A stretch of DNA of 64,000 nt from CAIYRG01 sp965247505 (GCA_965247505.1 OZ252020.1:4154001-4218000), one strand, 5' to 3'; positions 8,127-17,035 are shown, numbered from the stretch's first letter. Numbers and translations: made by a program. Notes: generated from the letters alone by a model not told the origin.

Positions 8127-10523
8127 TTAGGCCCAGCTCAGATCGTGCTTTGCCAGCGGAAGCGAGCGGATTCGTTTACCGGTGATCTTGAAGACAGCTT
8201 GGACGATGGCCGGCGCAATCTGCGCGACGGCTTCTTCACCCACACCGGAAATCCATTTGTTGGTCTTGAGGAATTGGATGTTCACTTCCAAAGGGTAGTC
8301 CGCCATGCGGGCGATGTGGAATTGGTGGAAGTTACCTTCGACAATGCGACCCTCCTCGACAGTGATTTCCTGCCACATCGTGTCGCCGAGCGCCCAGGCG
8401 ATCTGGCCTTCGATTTGCTTGCGGACGGATAGCGGATTTACCAACGAGAATCCCTCCTCGAACACGCAATCAACCCGTTCTAGCCGGAGCTGTCCGTCCC
8501 GGCTGAGCGAAACCGTGACCACTTCGGCACATAGCGTGGAAGTTCTTTTTGTCGGGCGCCGCCGGTCGTCGATCGCGACGCCCTGCGCCCAGCCTTCGGG
8601 GAGTGGCTTACCCCAACCCGACATCTCGGCCACCAAGTCGAGCGCCCTTAGCCAATCGTCGCGGTCGCGGAAATTACTGTTCCTCGCGATCAGCTCGCGC
8701 CGATAGCTGAGCGGATCTTTGCCGGCGGCATGGGCCAATTCATCGAAGAAGCTCTCGAGATAGAAGACATTCGTCGCGCTTCCGGGCGAGCGACGGAACC
8801 CCACCGGAACGTGGCTGTTCTGTGTGTGGACATCGTAATAGAGGGTCGGAACAAAGTATGGGACTTGGTCGAGGCCGCGGACGGTTTGCTCGGCAACCAA
8901 ATTATCATGTGTGCCGGCCGGCGCATCACCGGCAAAGCGATCGCCATTGGTACGAAACGAAATTGCCAGAGGCCAGCCATCCCCATCCAGAGCGCCCTCG
9001 AAATGGGCAATGCCGGTTGGACGATATTTTTCGCCAAGCCGCATGTCCTCTTCGCGAGTCCAGATCATCTTCACCGGCCTTCCGTCGAGGGTCTTGGCTA
9101 TGGCAACGGCCTGGCGGACCTGATCGGAAGCGCCGCCGCCGCCAAATCCGCCGCCCAGGAAAGTGGTGTGAACAAAAACCTTGTCCGGATTGACGCCTGC
9201 CTCCTCAGCCGCGTGCTCCATGGCGGCGTCGAGAGTCTGGGAGCCAGTCCAAACATCGACGCGATCGGGCGTCACCATCGCGGTTGCGTTGCCCGGCTCC
9301 ATGCGGGCGTGGGCTAAATAAGGCAGTGTATAGGTGGCCTCGACCACTTTGGCGGCTGTCATTTTCGCAGCGGCGTAGCTGCCGCCTTCTTCCAGCACGA
9401 TCGTGCCGGGCTGCTTCATGGTCTCGGATTGAGCCTGTAATATTTCGGCGCTGTTGCGATCGCCGTTTGGTCCCAAATCCCATTCGATAGGCATGAGGTC
9501 GAGTGCGGTCTTGGCCCGCCACCAGGTGTCGGCAATAACTGCCACCCCGCCGCTCACATAGCCATCGCCTCCGAAGGCGACAGCCGAATGGACACCCCGA
9601 CGGTTTCTGACGACCTCGAAGTCGTAGCTTTTGAGCGTCCCCCCGAACACGGGACAGGCCTTGACCGCGGCATAGAGCATGCCGGGCAATTCGACATCGA
9701 TGGAATAGACGGCCTGGCCGGTAACTTTGAGCGGGACATCCAAGTTCTTCTGCTCTGTACCGATCAGCGTAAACTGGTCCGGCCCCTTGATCTTAATTTG
9801 CGACGGATCAGGAAGCGGTGTCTGCGCTGCCCTAGCAGCGAGCGCTCCATATCTGGTCTGCCGTCCGCTCGGCGTGTGGGTGATGACGCTGTTCTGCGCC
9901 ACCAATTCCGAAATCGGCACCTGCCACATGACGGAGGCGGCAAGCAGCAGCCGTTCCCGCGCTTCCGCGCCCGCCATCTGCAGATAGTAACGGCTTTCCC
10001 GGACAGAACCGCTGCTAACGGTCCGCATCCGGCGGTAGACGCCGGTGCTTCCGCCACCCGTTGCAGCTTCGCCGCCACCGTCACGGTTGAACGGGTCTCC
10101 GTCGCCGGGAACCTTCAAGGTCCACTCCGGCGCTTGCTCGATCTCGTTGCGGTGGGGCGAAGCGTATTCGGCCCGCACCTTGCTCCAGTCACATTGGAGC
10201 TCCTCTGCCACCATCATGGGGCAGGAGGTGAGTACGCCGGTTCCTATTTCGGTCTGGGCGACCCGGATGGTCACCGTGTCGTCCGGTGCGATCGTGAGCC
10301 AGGCGTTGATCTCGGGGACCATGGATTCGCGGTACCATGGCTCACCGTCAATCTGTGCCGCCTGCGCGCTCTTAGGCGGCAGGTAGAAGCCAAGAATCAC
10401 GGCGCCGCCCACGGCAGTGCTCGTAGCCAGAAATTCGCGACGACTAGGTTCAATGTTCTTAAGGGTCTTCGGCTCGACGTCCACGGTCTGTGCTATCCCC
10501 TTGACGACAAGTGTGTTCGACAT
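8127..10523 (-). CDS. Tat-exported molybdenum hydroxylase large subunit (xanthine dehydrogenase / isoquinoline 1-oxidoreductase beta type)
   Basis: This 798-residue molybdopterin-binding subunit is of the xanthine dehydrogenase family and closest in style to IorB. The Tat signal PSRREFLATSTAVGGAVILG lies about residues 27-50. Cofactor motifs include TFLGGGFGGGGASDQ (Mo-co binding glycine stretch) and, near the C terminus, WISGVGEEAVAQIAPAI with the glutamate that acts as base in these enzymes. Such enzymes hydroxylate N-heterocycles or oxidise aldehydes and pass electrons through a small two-[2Fe-2S] subunit, usually encoded next door. None is seen here: the upstream neighbour is a beta-lactamase-fold protein and the downstream one is a secreted unknown. 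The small subunit may be elsewhere. Confidence 0.88.
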   Translation of the reverse strand: MSNTLVVKGIAQTVDVEPKTLKNIEPSRREFLATSTAVGGAVILGFYLPPKSAQAAQIDGEPWYRESMVPEINAWLTIAPDDTVTIRVAQTEIGTGVLTSCPMMVAEELQCDWSKVRAEYASPHRNEIEQAPEWTLKVPGDGDPFNRDGGGEAATGGGSTGVYRRMRTVSSGSVRESRYYLQMAGAEARERLLLAASVMWQVPISELVAQNSVITHTPSGRQTRYGALAARAAQTPLPDPSQIKIKGPDQFTLIGTEQKNLDVPLKVTGQAVYSIDVELPGMLYAAVKACPVFGGTLKSYDFEVVRNRRGVHSAVAFGGDGYVSGGVAVIADTWWRAKTALDLMPIEWDLGPNGDRNSAEILQAQSETMKQPGTIVLEEGGSYAAAKMTAAKVVEATYTLPYLAHARMEPGNATAMVTPDRVDVWTGSQTLDAAMEHAAEEAGVNPDKVFVHTTFLGGGFGGGGASDQVRQAVAIAKTLDGRPVKMIWTREEDMRLGEKYRPTGIAHFEGALDGDGWPLAISFRTNGDRFAGDAPAGTHDNLVAEQTVRGLDQVPYFVPTLYYDVHTQNSHVPVGFRRSPGSATNVFYLESFFDELAHAAGKDPLSYRRELIARNSNFRDRDDWLRALDLVAEMSGWGKPLPEGWAQGVAIDDRRRPTKRTSTLCAEVVTVSLSRDGQLRLERVDCVFEEGFSLVNPLSVRKQIEGQIAWALGDTMWQEITVEEGRIVEGNFHQFHIARMADYPLEVNIQFLKTNKWISGVGEEAVAQIAPAIVQAVFKITGKRIRSLPLAKHDLSWA

Positions 10524-10608
10524 TTAGCTCGCTCCCACAATGCGAATCTGTTCGGCCGGTCGGGCATGCTCGGCCGCCGTTTGGCAAATCGCCCGCTGAC
10601 GGTGGTCT

Positions 10609-11523
10609 TTACTCCAACGTCCCCGTCAATTCCCGATACATTCGGCCCAGCATGACTTTGCTTTGCGTTTCGAATGCCCCGCCCATATCGGCGTATTGCT
10701 CGAGTGTGATGTTCTGCAAGGCCTCTTCCTCTGTTGCTCCTTGTGCGATTTGAGCTTGAACCGCATCCCGCGCATCGACCAGAATCTGACGTATGGCGAG
10801 CATCGCATCGCGCGATTCGCGTGGGTCGTCATAGGTCATCGGCCCCTGACCTGGCACGAAGATGTCGGCATCCAGCGCAAGGATTCGGTCGATCGCGTCG
10901 ATCCATCCAAGGTAGCCCGAATTATAGAAGGGAAAGCGGTTGTAGAAGACAAGTTCGCTAACATAGACGATGCGGTCCTCGGGAACATACAAAATACTAT
11001 CGCCGCGGGTGTGCGCCGGGCCGATGTGAATGATCTGAATTTCCTTGCCGCCGAGATGAAGCATCGTGGTTTCCGCGTAGGTCATGTCTGGAAGGCGCGC
11101 CGCACGCTCCTCCGCCGACACGCCGCCTTCATCCATTAGGGCAGCGAGATCTTCCCGATAGAGCTCGTGGCCGATGCTTGTGACGTCCGTGTAAGCCGCG
11201 TTGCCGCGCGTGTAATTATTGTGGAAGGTCGAATTGACGAGATAACGGACCGGCTGTCCCGTCGCCGCCAAGACTTTCGCCTGGACGTCCGCGCCCATTT
11301 CAGGGCTGCTTAAGCCGTCGAGCACCACGGCGCCTTCATTCGTCACGATAACACCGGCGACGCGCGTGCCGTTCTCGTAGCGGTAATGGCCGGGGATAAT
11401 TTCCCGCACGACCCCGTCGGAGGCGCCCGCCTGCGCCAAAGCGTGTCCGAGTTGTGCATCCGTCGCGAAAACGGCGAGGCCAAACAAAAGCAGAGATGCT
11501 GGAGCTGTAAGCGATATGCGCAT
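10609..11523 (-). CDS. Exported metallo-beta-lactamase-fold protein with degenerate metal site
   Basis: The 304-residue product has a Sec signal (about 1-30, ending LAQA) and the overall layout of quinoprotein-relay-type metallo-beta-lactamase hydrolases. The metal ligands are mostly lost: the usual H-x-H-x-D-H reads T99-F-H101-N-N103-Y104 (STFHNNYTRGN), the bridging aspartate position is Glu in YVSELVF, and the final histidine is Gln in PGQG. Only the AHTRGD histidine and H101 remain. It either binds a different ion or serves a non-catalytic role. A GGGAGGAC site precedes the ATG. It is the first gene of a minus-strand run leading into the molybdenum hydroxylase, 85 bases downstream, so the two may be co-transcribed. 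Confidence 0.8.
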   Translation of the reverse strand: MRISLTAPASLLLFGLAVFATDAQLGHALAQAGASDGVVREIIPGHYRYENGTRVAGVIVTNEGAVVLDGLSSPEMGADVQAKVLAATGQPVRYLVNSTFHNNYTRGNAAYTDVTSIGHELYREDLAALMDEGGVSAEERAARLPDMTYAETTMLHLGGKEIQIIHIGPAHTRGDSILYVPEDRIVYVSELVFYNRFPFYNSGYLGWIDAIDRILALDADIFVPGQGPMTYDDPRESRDAMLAIRQILVDARDAVQAQIAQGATEEEALQNITLEQYADMGGAFETQSKVMLGRMYRELTGTLE

Positions 11524-11760
11524 ATTCGTGTCCTCCCTTTGTGAGCGCTAGCTTTCCGATGGCTGCCGCCCACGAATGATCGCCTAGAGACTAGCGAATT
11601 GTCGCCCGGTGATCCAATGCGTACTCAACGCCGGTTTTGGATCGGTTTCCGTCATAAACTTGGCCTCAGAAGGGACGGGGGAGAACCCGGCTGGCAGCTT
11701 TGGCTCTTATACAGCATAGTGAGACATCGATTTTCACGACCGCGAGGGAGCCACTTAGAG

Positions 11761-12672
11761 ATGCATGGTTTCTCAAATTGGGTTGCAGGCCGCCGCGCGC
11801 ATAGGTTCTTGCTTAGCCTTGGAGTGACCACAGCGGCGCTTGGCGGCGTCATCGCGATCATCGCCCCGTCCGTTGCACTTATCCCTCATTCGAATGCTGC
11901 CGAAGCCGGGCAGGGCATAGTCGATTTCGCGGGCTATTGGGCGCGTCCCGAGCCTGCGCGGGGGGCGGCCAATTTCTACCCGCTGGAGAACGGGCCGGTA
12001 CCAGTAACCTTTAGCGCGGAATCGGGAGAGCCGCGGCAGGGCATGCCCTATATCGGCGATGCTACCAATCCCATTCTTTTGCCCCATGCTGCCGAGGCAA
12101 TCAGGGCGCAACGCGAAATGTATATCAGGGGCGAGGCCGTTTGGTCAGCATGGGCGCTTTGCTGGCCGACAGGTGTTCCTCTCGCCTTCAACATGGTCAA
12201 CGCGGTTCAATTCCTACAGAAAGAAGACGAGATCACTATCATCTACCAACGCGGCCAAACGGTTCGCCATATCTATCTCAATGAGGCGCACCCGCCTGAT
12301 CCTGCGATCACTTGGTTTGGGCATTCCGTAGGGCATTATGAGGGTTCGGATACGCTTGTGATCGATACCATTGCCCAGGATCCGAGGGCCCTTATTGATC
12401 GCTTTGGAACACCAAAAAGCGAAGCGATGCGCGTCACCGAAAGATATACGCTATCCGCCGACCGACAGCGCTTGGATATTGGTTTCACTGTGGAAGATCC
12501 CAAGACATTCACGACGGCGTGGTCCGCGCAAGTAGCCTATACGCGGATACCGCCGAGAAGCGGGGAGGGCCCGCAGGAAGCGATATTTGCCCAAATTATT
12601 TGCCCCGAAAATAATCGTGATGCGGCCGGCGGGGGCTATCCCATTCCGATGGCGATAACGCGTGATTTCTAG
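11761..12672 (+). CDS. Secreted protein, PDFSGVW / GESVGHYEG family (paralogue 3 of 4, divergent)
   Basis: The 303-residue product begins at ATG 11761 (MHGFSNWVAGRRAHRFLLSLG), giving a longer export signal with a hydrophobic stretch to about residue 45. Family features are recognisable but diverged: VDFAGYWARPE, LCWPTGVPLAFN, FLQKEDEITIIY, TWFGHSVGHYEGSDTLVIDTIA and DRFGTPKSEAMRVTERYTL. The extra residue in EGSDTL parallels the N in the copy at 1109. The arginine pair in the leader is not a clear Tat motif. The gene is divergent from the beta-lactamase-fold gene, with which it shares a 240-bp upstream region. Function is unknown. Confidence 0.8.
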   Translation: MHGFSNWVAGRRAHRFLLSLGVTTAALGGVIAIIAPSVALIPHSNAAEAGQGIVDFAGYWARPEPARGAANFYPLENGPVPVTFSAESGEPRQGMPYIGDATNPILLPHAAEAIRAQREMYIRGEAVWSAWALCWPTGVPLAFNMVNAVQFLQKEDEITIIYQRGQTVRHIYLNEAHPPDPAITWFGHSVGHYEGSDTLVIDTIAQDPRALIDRFGTPKSEAMRVTERYTLSADRQRLDIGFTVEDPKTFTTAWSAQVAYTRIPPRSGEGPQEAIFAQIICPENNRDAAGGGYPIPMAITRDF

Positions 12673-12816
12673 ATTGGGGCGGCGGTATTAGCTCAATATA
12701 GACGCCCGCCGGCACGGCGGCTCGTCTCGTCGGCTGTGCGTCGTTCCTGCGCTCCACCGCAGCGTACCCACCGCAGTACAGCGCGGCGTCAGACTAACCA
12801 AAATACAAACTTGTCA

Positions 12817-12837
12817 TGGCCCCATTTAATGGGGCCA
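12817..12837. repeat. Near-perfect palindrome, 10-bp arms
   Basis: Arms TGGCCCCATT (12817-12826) and AATGGGGCCA (12828-12837) flank a single central T. It could be a protein-binding dyad or an attenuator-like hairpin between the secreted-protein gene and the TPP enzyme operon. No T-tract follows. Confidence 0.55.
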
Positions 12838-12885
12838 CCCAGCAGCTCCGCGTCCGTGCGGCAAATGAGTTTTACGATCATCTGG

Positions 12886-12994
12886 ATGGCCCGCCCCCGG
12901 CGCGCGCCGTGCGCCAATGGCACGATTCGCATGCCCCGGCGCGCTATGCGCGCCAATGTTTGGTTTCCCATTTGGGGCATGCCGGGCGGGCCAT
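12886..12994. repeat. Long inverted repeat, 11-bp arms 87 bases apart
   Basis: ATGGCCCGCCC (12886-12896) is exactly complementary to GGGCGGGCCAT (12984-12994). Smaller nested inverted repeats lie between, so the transcript could fold into a branched structure. It may be a leader structure or a decayed small mobile element. No direct repeats were noticed around it. Confidence 0.45.
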
Positions 12995-13121
12995 GACAAA
13001 CACGGGGGAATACTTCTTATGACTCAGCCCGGAACGCATTTGCGTGACAGCCGATAACTTGCAACGCTTTGAGTAACGCCAAGATAGGTGATGGCAAGAG
13101 AGGTATGGGGGAGCACAAGCT

Positions 13122-15119
13122 ATGACCAAAACCCGCGACTTGAATAAGGCCTCGATCGAACGCAGGGAGTTTCTAAAAACCGGCACATTAGCGGGTGCTG
13201 CGGCACTGATAGCGCCCGCTGGAATTGCCAAGGCCCAGACAGAAGGGAGCGCCCAGACCAGAGCTGGGGCAGCCGCGGACGCCATCACGGCGCCGATCAT
13301 GACCGCGGAAGCCGAAGCCATGACGCCGTCGGACGTTCAGGTCATCGGCGCTAATGAGCGCAGCGGTTCCGATTTTATGCTTGATGTCTTCAAGTCGCTG
13401 GAATTCGACTATTTCTGCGCAAATCCCGGCTCGAGCTTCCGTGGTCTGCATGAGTCGATCATCAATTACGGCGGTAATGAGAGTCCCGAACTCATCACCT
13501 GCTGCCACGAAGAATCCTCGGTCGCGATGGCGCATGGCTACTTCAAGGTGGAGGGCAAGCCGCTCGCGATCATGGCGCATGGCACGGTTGGTCTGCAGCA
13601 TGCGGCGATGGCGATTTACAACGCCTGGTGCGACCGCGTGCCCGTCTATGTGATCCTTGGCAACCACGGTGACGCTGCGCTGCGCCGCTCGGCCGAGTGG
13701 TATCACGGTGTCCAGGACGCGGCCGACATGGTTCGCGATTACACGAAATGGGACGACACGCCCTGGTCGCTCGGGCATTTTGCCGAGTCGGCCGTGCGCG
13801 CCTACAAGGTGGCCATGACGCCGCCGATGGCACCGGTGGTGCTCGTACTCGACGGCCATCTACAGGAAGGACCGATCGCCCGCGACGCGAATATGCACAT
13901 CCCTAAGCTGACGATCCCCGTTCCGCCTCAGGGTGAATCCGGCGCGGTCGAGGAAGCGGCGCGCATGCTTGTAGATGCGGAGTACCCGGTGCTTGTTGCC
14001 GATCGGCTCGCACGCACGCCTCGGGGTATGGAATTGCTGATCGAGCTTGCGGAGACGCTGCAGGCGGCCGTGATTGATCGCGGCAGCCGGCTGAATTTTC
14101 CGACGCGCCACCCATTGAACCAGACCCATCGCTATTCCAACGGACCGCCACCGATGAACCGCGCAGTCATTCCTCAGGCCGACGTTATTCTCGGGCTCGA
14201 GGTCATGGATTTCTGGGCCACGGTCAATGTGCTCCGCGATCAGCTACACCGCTCGACCAGCCGGGTTGCAAAACCGGATGCAAAGCTCATCTCCATCACG
14301 ACCGGTGATCTTTATATCCGTGCGAACTATCAGGACTTCCGGCGCATGCAGGAAGTGGAGCTGGCGATCGCCGCCGATGGCGAGGCGACGCTGCCATCGC
14401 TGATCGACGCCGTGAACCGCCTGATTACGCCTGCCCGGCGGGCTGTGTTCGCGCAGCGGGGCGAGCGGCTGGCCGAGGCGAGCCGGATTGCAGATGAGGA
14501 ATCGCGTAGGGCCGCGAGTTACGCCTGGTATGCGAGCCCCGTCAGTACCGCCCGGCTATGTGCGGAACTCTATGCGCAGATCAAGAACGAAGACTGGTCC
14601 TTGGTCTCCAGTTATTACAGCGATGGCGGCGGCTGGCCGCGGCGGCTCTGGGACTTCGACAAACCCTATCAGTGGTTGGGGCACGCAGGAGGCGGCGGTA
14701 TCGGTTATGGTGCGCCGGCCTCGGTCGGCGCTGCGCTCGCCAACCGCAGGCACGGCCGTTTCTCGGTCGCAATACAAACCGACGGCGATCTCATGTATGC
14801 GCCGGGCGTGCTCTGGACCGCGGCGCACCACCGCATCCCGCTCTTGAGCGTCATGAACAACAACCGCGCCTATCATATGGAGGTCATGCATGTGCAGCGC
14901 ATGTGCAACGCGCGCAACCGCGGCATTGATCGAGGTGCGATCGGCAGCCAGCTTTCCGATCCCAACATCGATTACGCTAAAGTGGTCGAGGGGCTCGGCG
15001 TCTACACTGAAGGCCCGATCGACAACCCGAATGATCTTGGGCCTGCATTGCGCCGCGCTATTGAGGTCGTGAAGCGCGGCGAGCCCGCGCTCGTCGATGT
15101 TGTCACGCAGGTCCGCTGA
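13122..15119 (+). CDS. Tat-exported thiamine-diphosphate-dependent enzyme (acetolactate synthase-like fold)
   Basis: The 665-residue enzyme has the three-domain layout of the acetolactate synthase / pyruvate oxidase family. A twin-arginine signal is clear: IERREFLKTGTLAGAAALI with an AKA-Q-like cleavage site near residue 38. The catalytic glutamate of the Pyr domain is Glu130 in CCHEESSVAMAHGY. The diphosphate/Mg motif is DGDLMYAPG near residue 553 with MNNNRAY near 577. The central domain lacks an obvious FAD signature. Family members decarboxylate or carboligate 2-oxo acids, normally in the cytoplasm. Tat export would carry the folded, cofactor-loaded enzyme to the periplasm. The stop is followed two bases later by a diheme cytochrome c gene, which suggests an oxidative reaction with electrons passed to cytochrome c. 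The substrate is unknown. Confidence 0.88.
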   Translation: MTKTRDLNKASIERREFLKTGTLAGAAALIAPAGIAKAQTEGSAQTRAGAAADAITAPIMTAEAEAMTPSDVQVIGANERSGSDFMLDVFKSLEFDYFCANPGSSFRGLHESIINYGGNESPELITCCHEESSVAMAHGYFKVEGKPLAIMAHGTVGLQHAAMAIYNAWCDRVPVYVILGNHGDAALRRSAEWYHGVQDAADMVRDYTKWDDTPWSLGHFAESAVRAYKVAMTPPMAPVVLVLDGHLQEGPIARDANMHIPKLTIPVPPQGESGAVEEAARMLVDAEYPVLVADRLARTPRGMELLIELAETLQAAVIDRGSRLNFPTRHPLNQTHRYSNGPPPMNRAVIPQADVILGLEVMDFWATVNVLRDQLHRSTSRVAKPDAKLISITTGDLYIRANYQDFRRMQEVELAIAADGEATLPSLIDAVNRLITPARRAVFAQRGERLAEASRIADEESRRAASYAWYASPVSTARLCAELYAQIKNEDWSLVSSYYSDGGGWPRRLWDFDKPYQWLGHAGGGGIGYGAPASVGAALANRRHGRFSVAIQTDGDLMYAPGVLWTAAHHRIPLLSVMNNNRAYHMEVMHVQRMCNARNRGIDRGAIGSQLSDPNIDYAKVVEGLGVYTEGPIDNPNDLGPALRRAIEVVKRGEPALVDVVTQVR

Positions 15120-15121
15120 GG

Positions 15122-15703
15122 ATGATAACGCAAACTATTCGTCTCGCAGCGGCGGGTCTGATCTGTATCGCAGCGTCTGATGTTTTTGCGCAAGGCACCG
15201 GCGAGGTTTTCACGGCGTCCGGGTGCGGCGCCTGCCACGGTGAGGAGGGGCGCGGCACTGCGCTTGCGCCCAACATCGCGACAGGTGAGCTCGCAATGGC
15301 GGGTTTCATCGACTATGTGCGAAACCCGACGGGTACGATGCCGGCCTATGAAGCTGAGAGCCTCTCCGATCAGTCGCTCGCCGAAATGCACGCTTTTTTG
15401 GAGTCCGTGGGGGGCGCGGCCGGGCCGATTGGAGCCGCGATGAGCGGCGCGGCGCTCTATCGGCAGACAGGTTGCTACCAGTGCCACGCAAATGAAGGGC
15501 AGGGCGGCGCGCAGGGGCCGCGAATTGGACCGGATCCACTGAGCCTGGCGCGTTTTACCTGGTATATACGTAATCCAAGCGGCGGCATGCCGCCATATAC
15601 GGATGTTGTGATGTCGGATCAGGATCTGGCCGACATCCACGCGTTTTTGACCTCGCGGACGCAGCCACCAGCGGTGGAAGACATTCCGTTACTGGCGCGT
15701 TAA
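15122..15703 (+). CDS. Diheme cytochrome c, partner of the exported TPP enzyme
   Basis: The 193-residue product has a Sec signal ending VFA-Q (about residue 24) and two class I-like cytochrome c domains. Heme motifs are CGACH at residues 35-39 and CYQCH at 118-122. Each domain has a late GTMPAY or GGMPPY segment whose methionine is a likely sixth ligand. The two domains are similar, so the gene probably arose by duplication. Its ATG is two bases after the TPP enzyme stop, with the GAGG overlapping that stop, so the pair is translationally coupled. It most likely accepts electrons from the TPP enzyme and hands them to the respiratory chain. Confidence 0.9.
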   Translation: MITQTIRLAAAGLICIAASDVFAQGTGEVFTASGCGACHGEEGRGTALAPNIATGELAMAGFIDYVRNPTGTMPAYEAESLSDQSLAEMHAFLESVGGAAGPIGAAMSGAALYRQTGCYQCHANEGQGGAQGPRIGPDPLSLARFTWYIRNPSGGMPPYTDVVMSDQDLADIHAFLTSRTQPPAVEDIPLLAR

Positions 15704-15848
15704 ATAGTGCGCCGGTTTCGGCCTTCCAGTCTTTGAGGTTCGGCCAGCTGGTATCGAGCTCGGTTGGGCTGAGTATCCGAACGAACGCGATGGCCTCAGT
15801 TTGAAATTAACAAGTGCAGATACTCACTTTACCCGGGTGGTCTCAACG

Positions 15849-15878
15849 GAGCCACCGAGACTCCCAGCGTGGTGGCTC
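15849..15878 (+). terminator. Hairpin about 150 bases downstream of the cytochrome gene
   Basis: Perfect 8-bp arms GAGCCACC (15849-15856) and GGTGGCTC (15871-15878) enclose a 14-base loop. It lies in an otherwise empty spacer before the IS element. No U-tract follows, so terminator function is uncertain. Confidence 0.3.
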
Positions 15879-15954
15879 TCCAATAGTGATAATGAGCTGC
15901 GTCCCAACAAACACATGTTCTGGAAGCACAGGGTAGGCAACGTAACCGTCAACC

Positions 15955-17035
15955 CTTGCCTATCCGGTTAACGCCCATGACCGCTACATGTAGGGTGCCG
16001 CCACTCTCCCGAGTAAAGCTCGGCATAGGTTGGAGCAGAGGTGTCGCCCGCGATGCCGAGCAATGAGCGGAAGGCGTTGAACGGGTAGAACCGCCTGTTG
16101 AAGCGGAAGGTGAACTCGTTGAGGTAGGCTTGTAGGTGCTGGTGGCTAACGCCGTGGTGGATCCCGATCAGCCACGTCTTCAGGTTGGCGAAAACCAGAT
16201 GGATGATCGGCAGGTATTGCTCGGCAACAGCGAAGTGCTCATAGCCGCGCTTACCGAGGGCGGCATAGCCGCTCCAATCGTCAGTAACGATCAGCGATCC
16301 CGGCGCGACGGTGCTCTCGACGAACCCACAGAGCGACTCAGCGCTACGGTCGAGCATGACGGCGAGCCGAACGCGTCCGGCATAGCGTCCGTCTTTCCGG
16401 TTGTCGAGCTTGGTGCCCGGCTTTCGATGACGCACCTCGATGGCACAGGAGACGGGAACCCTGTGGTGAACACCACGGCCTTCCCCAAGCGTTCGCCCGC
16501 CAACCCAGGGTTCGTCCACCTCAACATGGTTCTTGGGCTGTCCACCGATCCTGTCTTGGTTGGGCCGCACCATGCCCGAGCGGAGCTTGTGGAGAATTTG
16601 AAAGGCCGTCTCGTAGCGCGCAAGACCAAGTTGCCGCTGAAACTGCACGGCGGACATGCCGGGCGTCTGACTGGCAACCAGATAAGCGGCACAGAACCAG
16701 ACGTTCAGCGGAGTGTGGCTACGCTCCATCACTGTTCCCACCGTCAGCCCGGTGTTCTGGCGGCACTTGCGGCAGCGCAGGACGCCAGGGCGGTTTTCAA
16801 AGTGGAACGGCTCTCCCGCCGTGCCGCAGTGCGGGCAGGCAAAGCCGTCTCCCCAGCGGGCTTTCTCCAGGTAGGCGGCGCAGGCCGCATCATCGGGGAA
16901 AAGTCGCTGGAACTCGGGTAGCGAATGCGGGAATGGGAGACCGGCGCGGTCGAGAACATCCATGGCGCGCTCCCCTATATCCGGTTTGCGCCCATTCTAG
17001 CCCTAGTGGGTGTGGGTGTGAACCGGATAGGCAAG
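15955..17035 (-). mobile_element. IS1595-family insertion sequence, copy A (1081 bp, no target duplication)
   Basis: Terminal inverted repeats are CTTGCCTATCCGGTTAACGC at the left end (15955) and, reversed at the right end (17035), CTTGCCTATCCGGTTCACAC. The length equals that of copy B at 51580-52660. The 8-bp flanks (CGTCAACC left, CTATAATC right) differ, so the original target duplication is gone. The right flank is directly an IS3 remnant, which points to a deletion or rearrangement at this end. Confidence 0.85.
15968..16963 (-). CDS. IS1595-family (ISXO2-like) transposase, copy A
   Basis: The 331-residue transposase has an N-terminal zinc ribbon (CPHCG about residue 43 and CRKCRQ about 64) and the ISXO2-like DDE/N catalytic domain: VEVDEPWVGG, VTDDWSGY and later HLVFANLKTWLIG with the H and N residues of this family. 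Compared with copy B at 51652 it has several substitutions, including DEPW for DETW next to the first catalytic Asp, SCAIEV for SWAIEV and WFCAAY for WFWAAY. The reading frame is intact, but activity may be reduced. It moves the element by a cut-and-paste-like reaction. Confidence 0.88.
   Translation of the reverse strand: MDVLDRAGLPFPHSLPEFQRLFPDDAACAAYLEKARWGDGFACPHCGTAGEPFHFENRPGVLRCRKCRQNTGLTVGTVMERSHTPLNVWFCAAYLVASQTPGMSAVQFQRQLGLARYETAFQILHKLRSGMVRPNQDRIGGQPKNHVEVDEPWVGGRTLGEGRGVHHRVPVSCAIEVRHRKPGTKLDNRKDGRYAGRVRLAVMLDRSAESLCGFVESTVAPGSLIVTDDWSGYAALGKRGYEHFAVAEQYLPIIHLVFANLKTWLIGIHHGVSHQHLQAYLNEFTFRFNRRFYPFNAFRSLLGIAGDTSAPTYAELYSGEWRHPTCSGHGR

Larger units (their letters stand above)
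12673..13121. other. Intergenic region with several inverted repeats
   Basis: No convincing gene lies in these 449 bases. The middle part (12817-12994) is rich in secondary structure, described in the next two entries. It also contains the repeated phrase GCGCC-AATG (about 12908 and 12951), a CGTGC / GCACG hairpin around the first of these, and GCATGCCCCGG matched by an inverted GGGGCATGC near 12974. The right part presumably holds the promoter of the TPP enzyme operon, but no clear -35/-10 pair is visible. Confidence 0.5.

Noticed and set aside
12736..13022. Short open frames on both strands in the spacer before the exported TPP enzyme
   Set aside because: They follow from the GC-rich inverted repeats, overlap one another on both strands and lack starts with ribosome sites.
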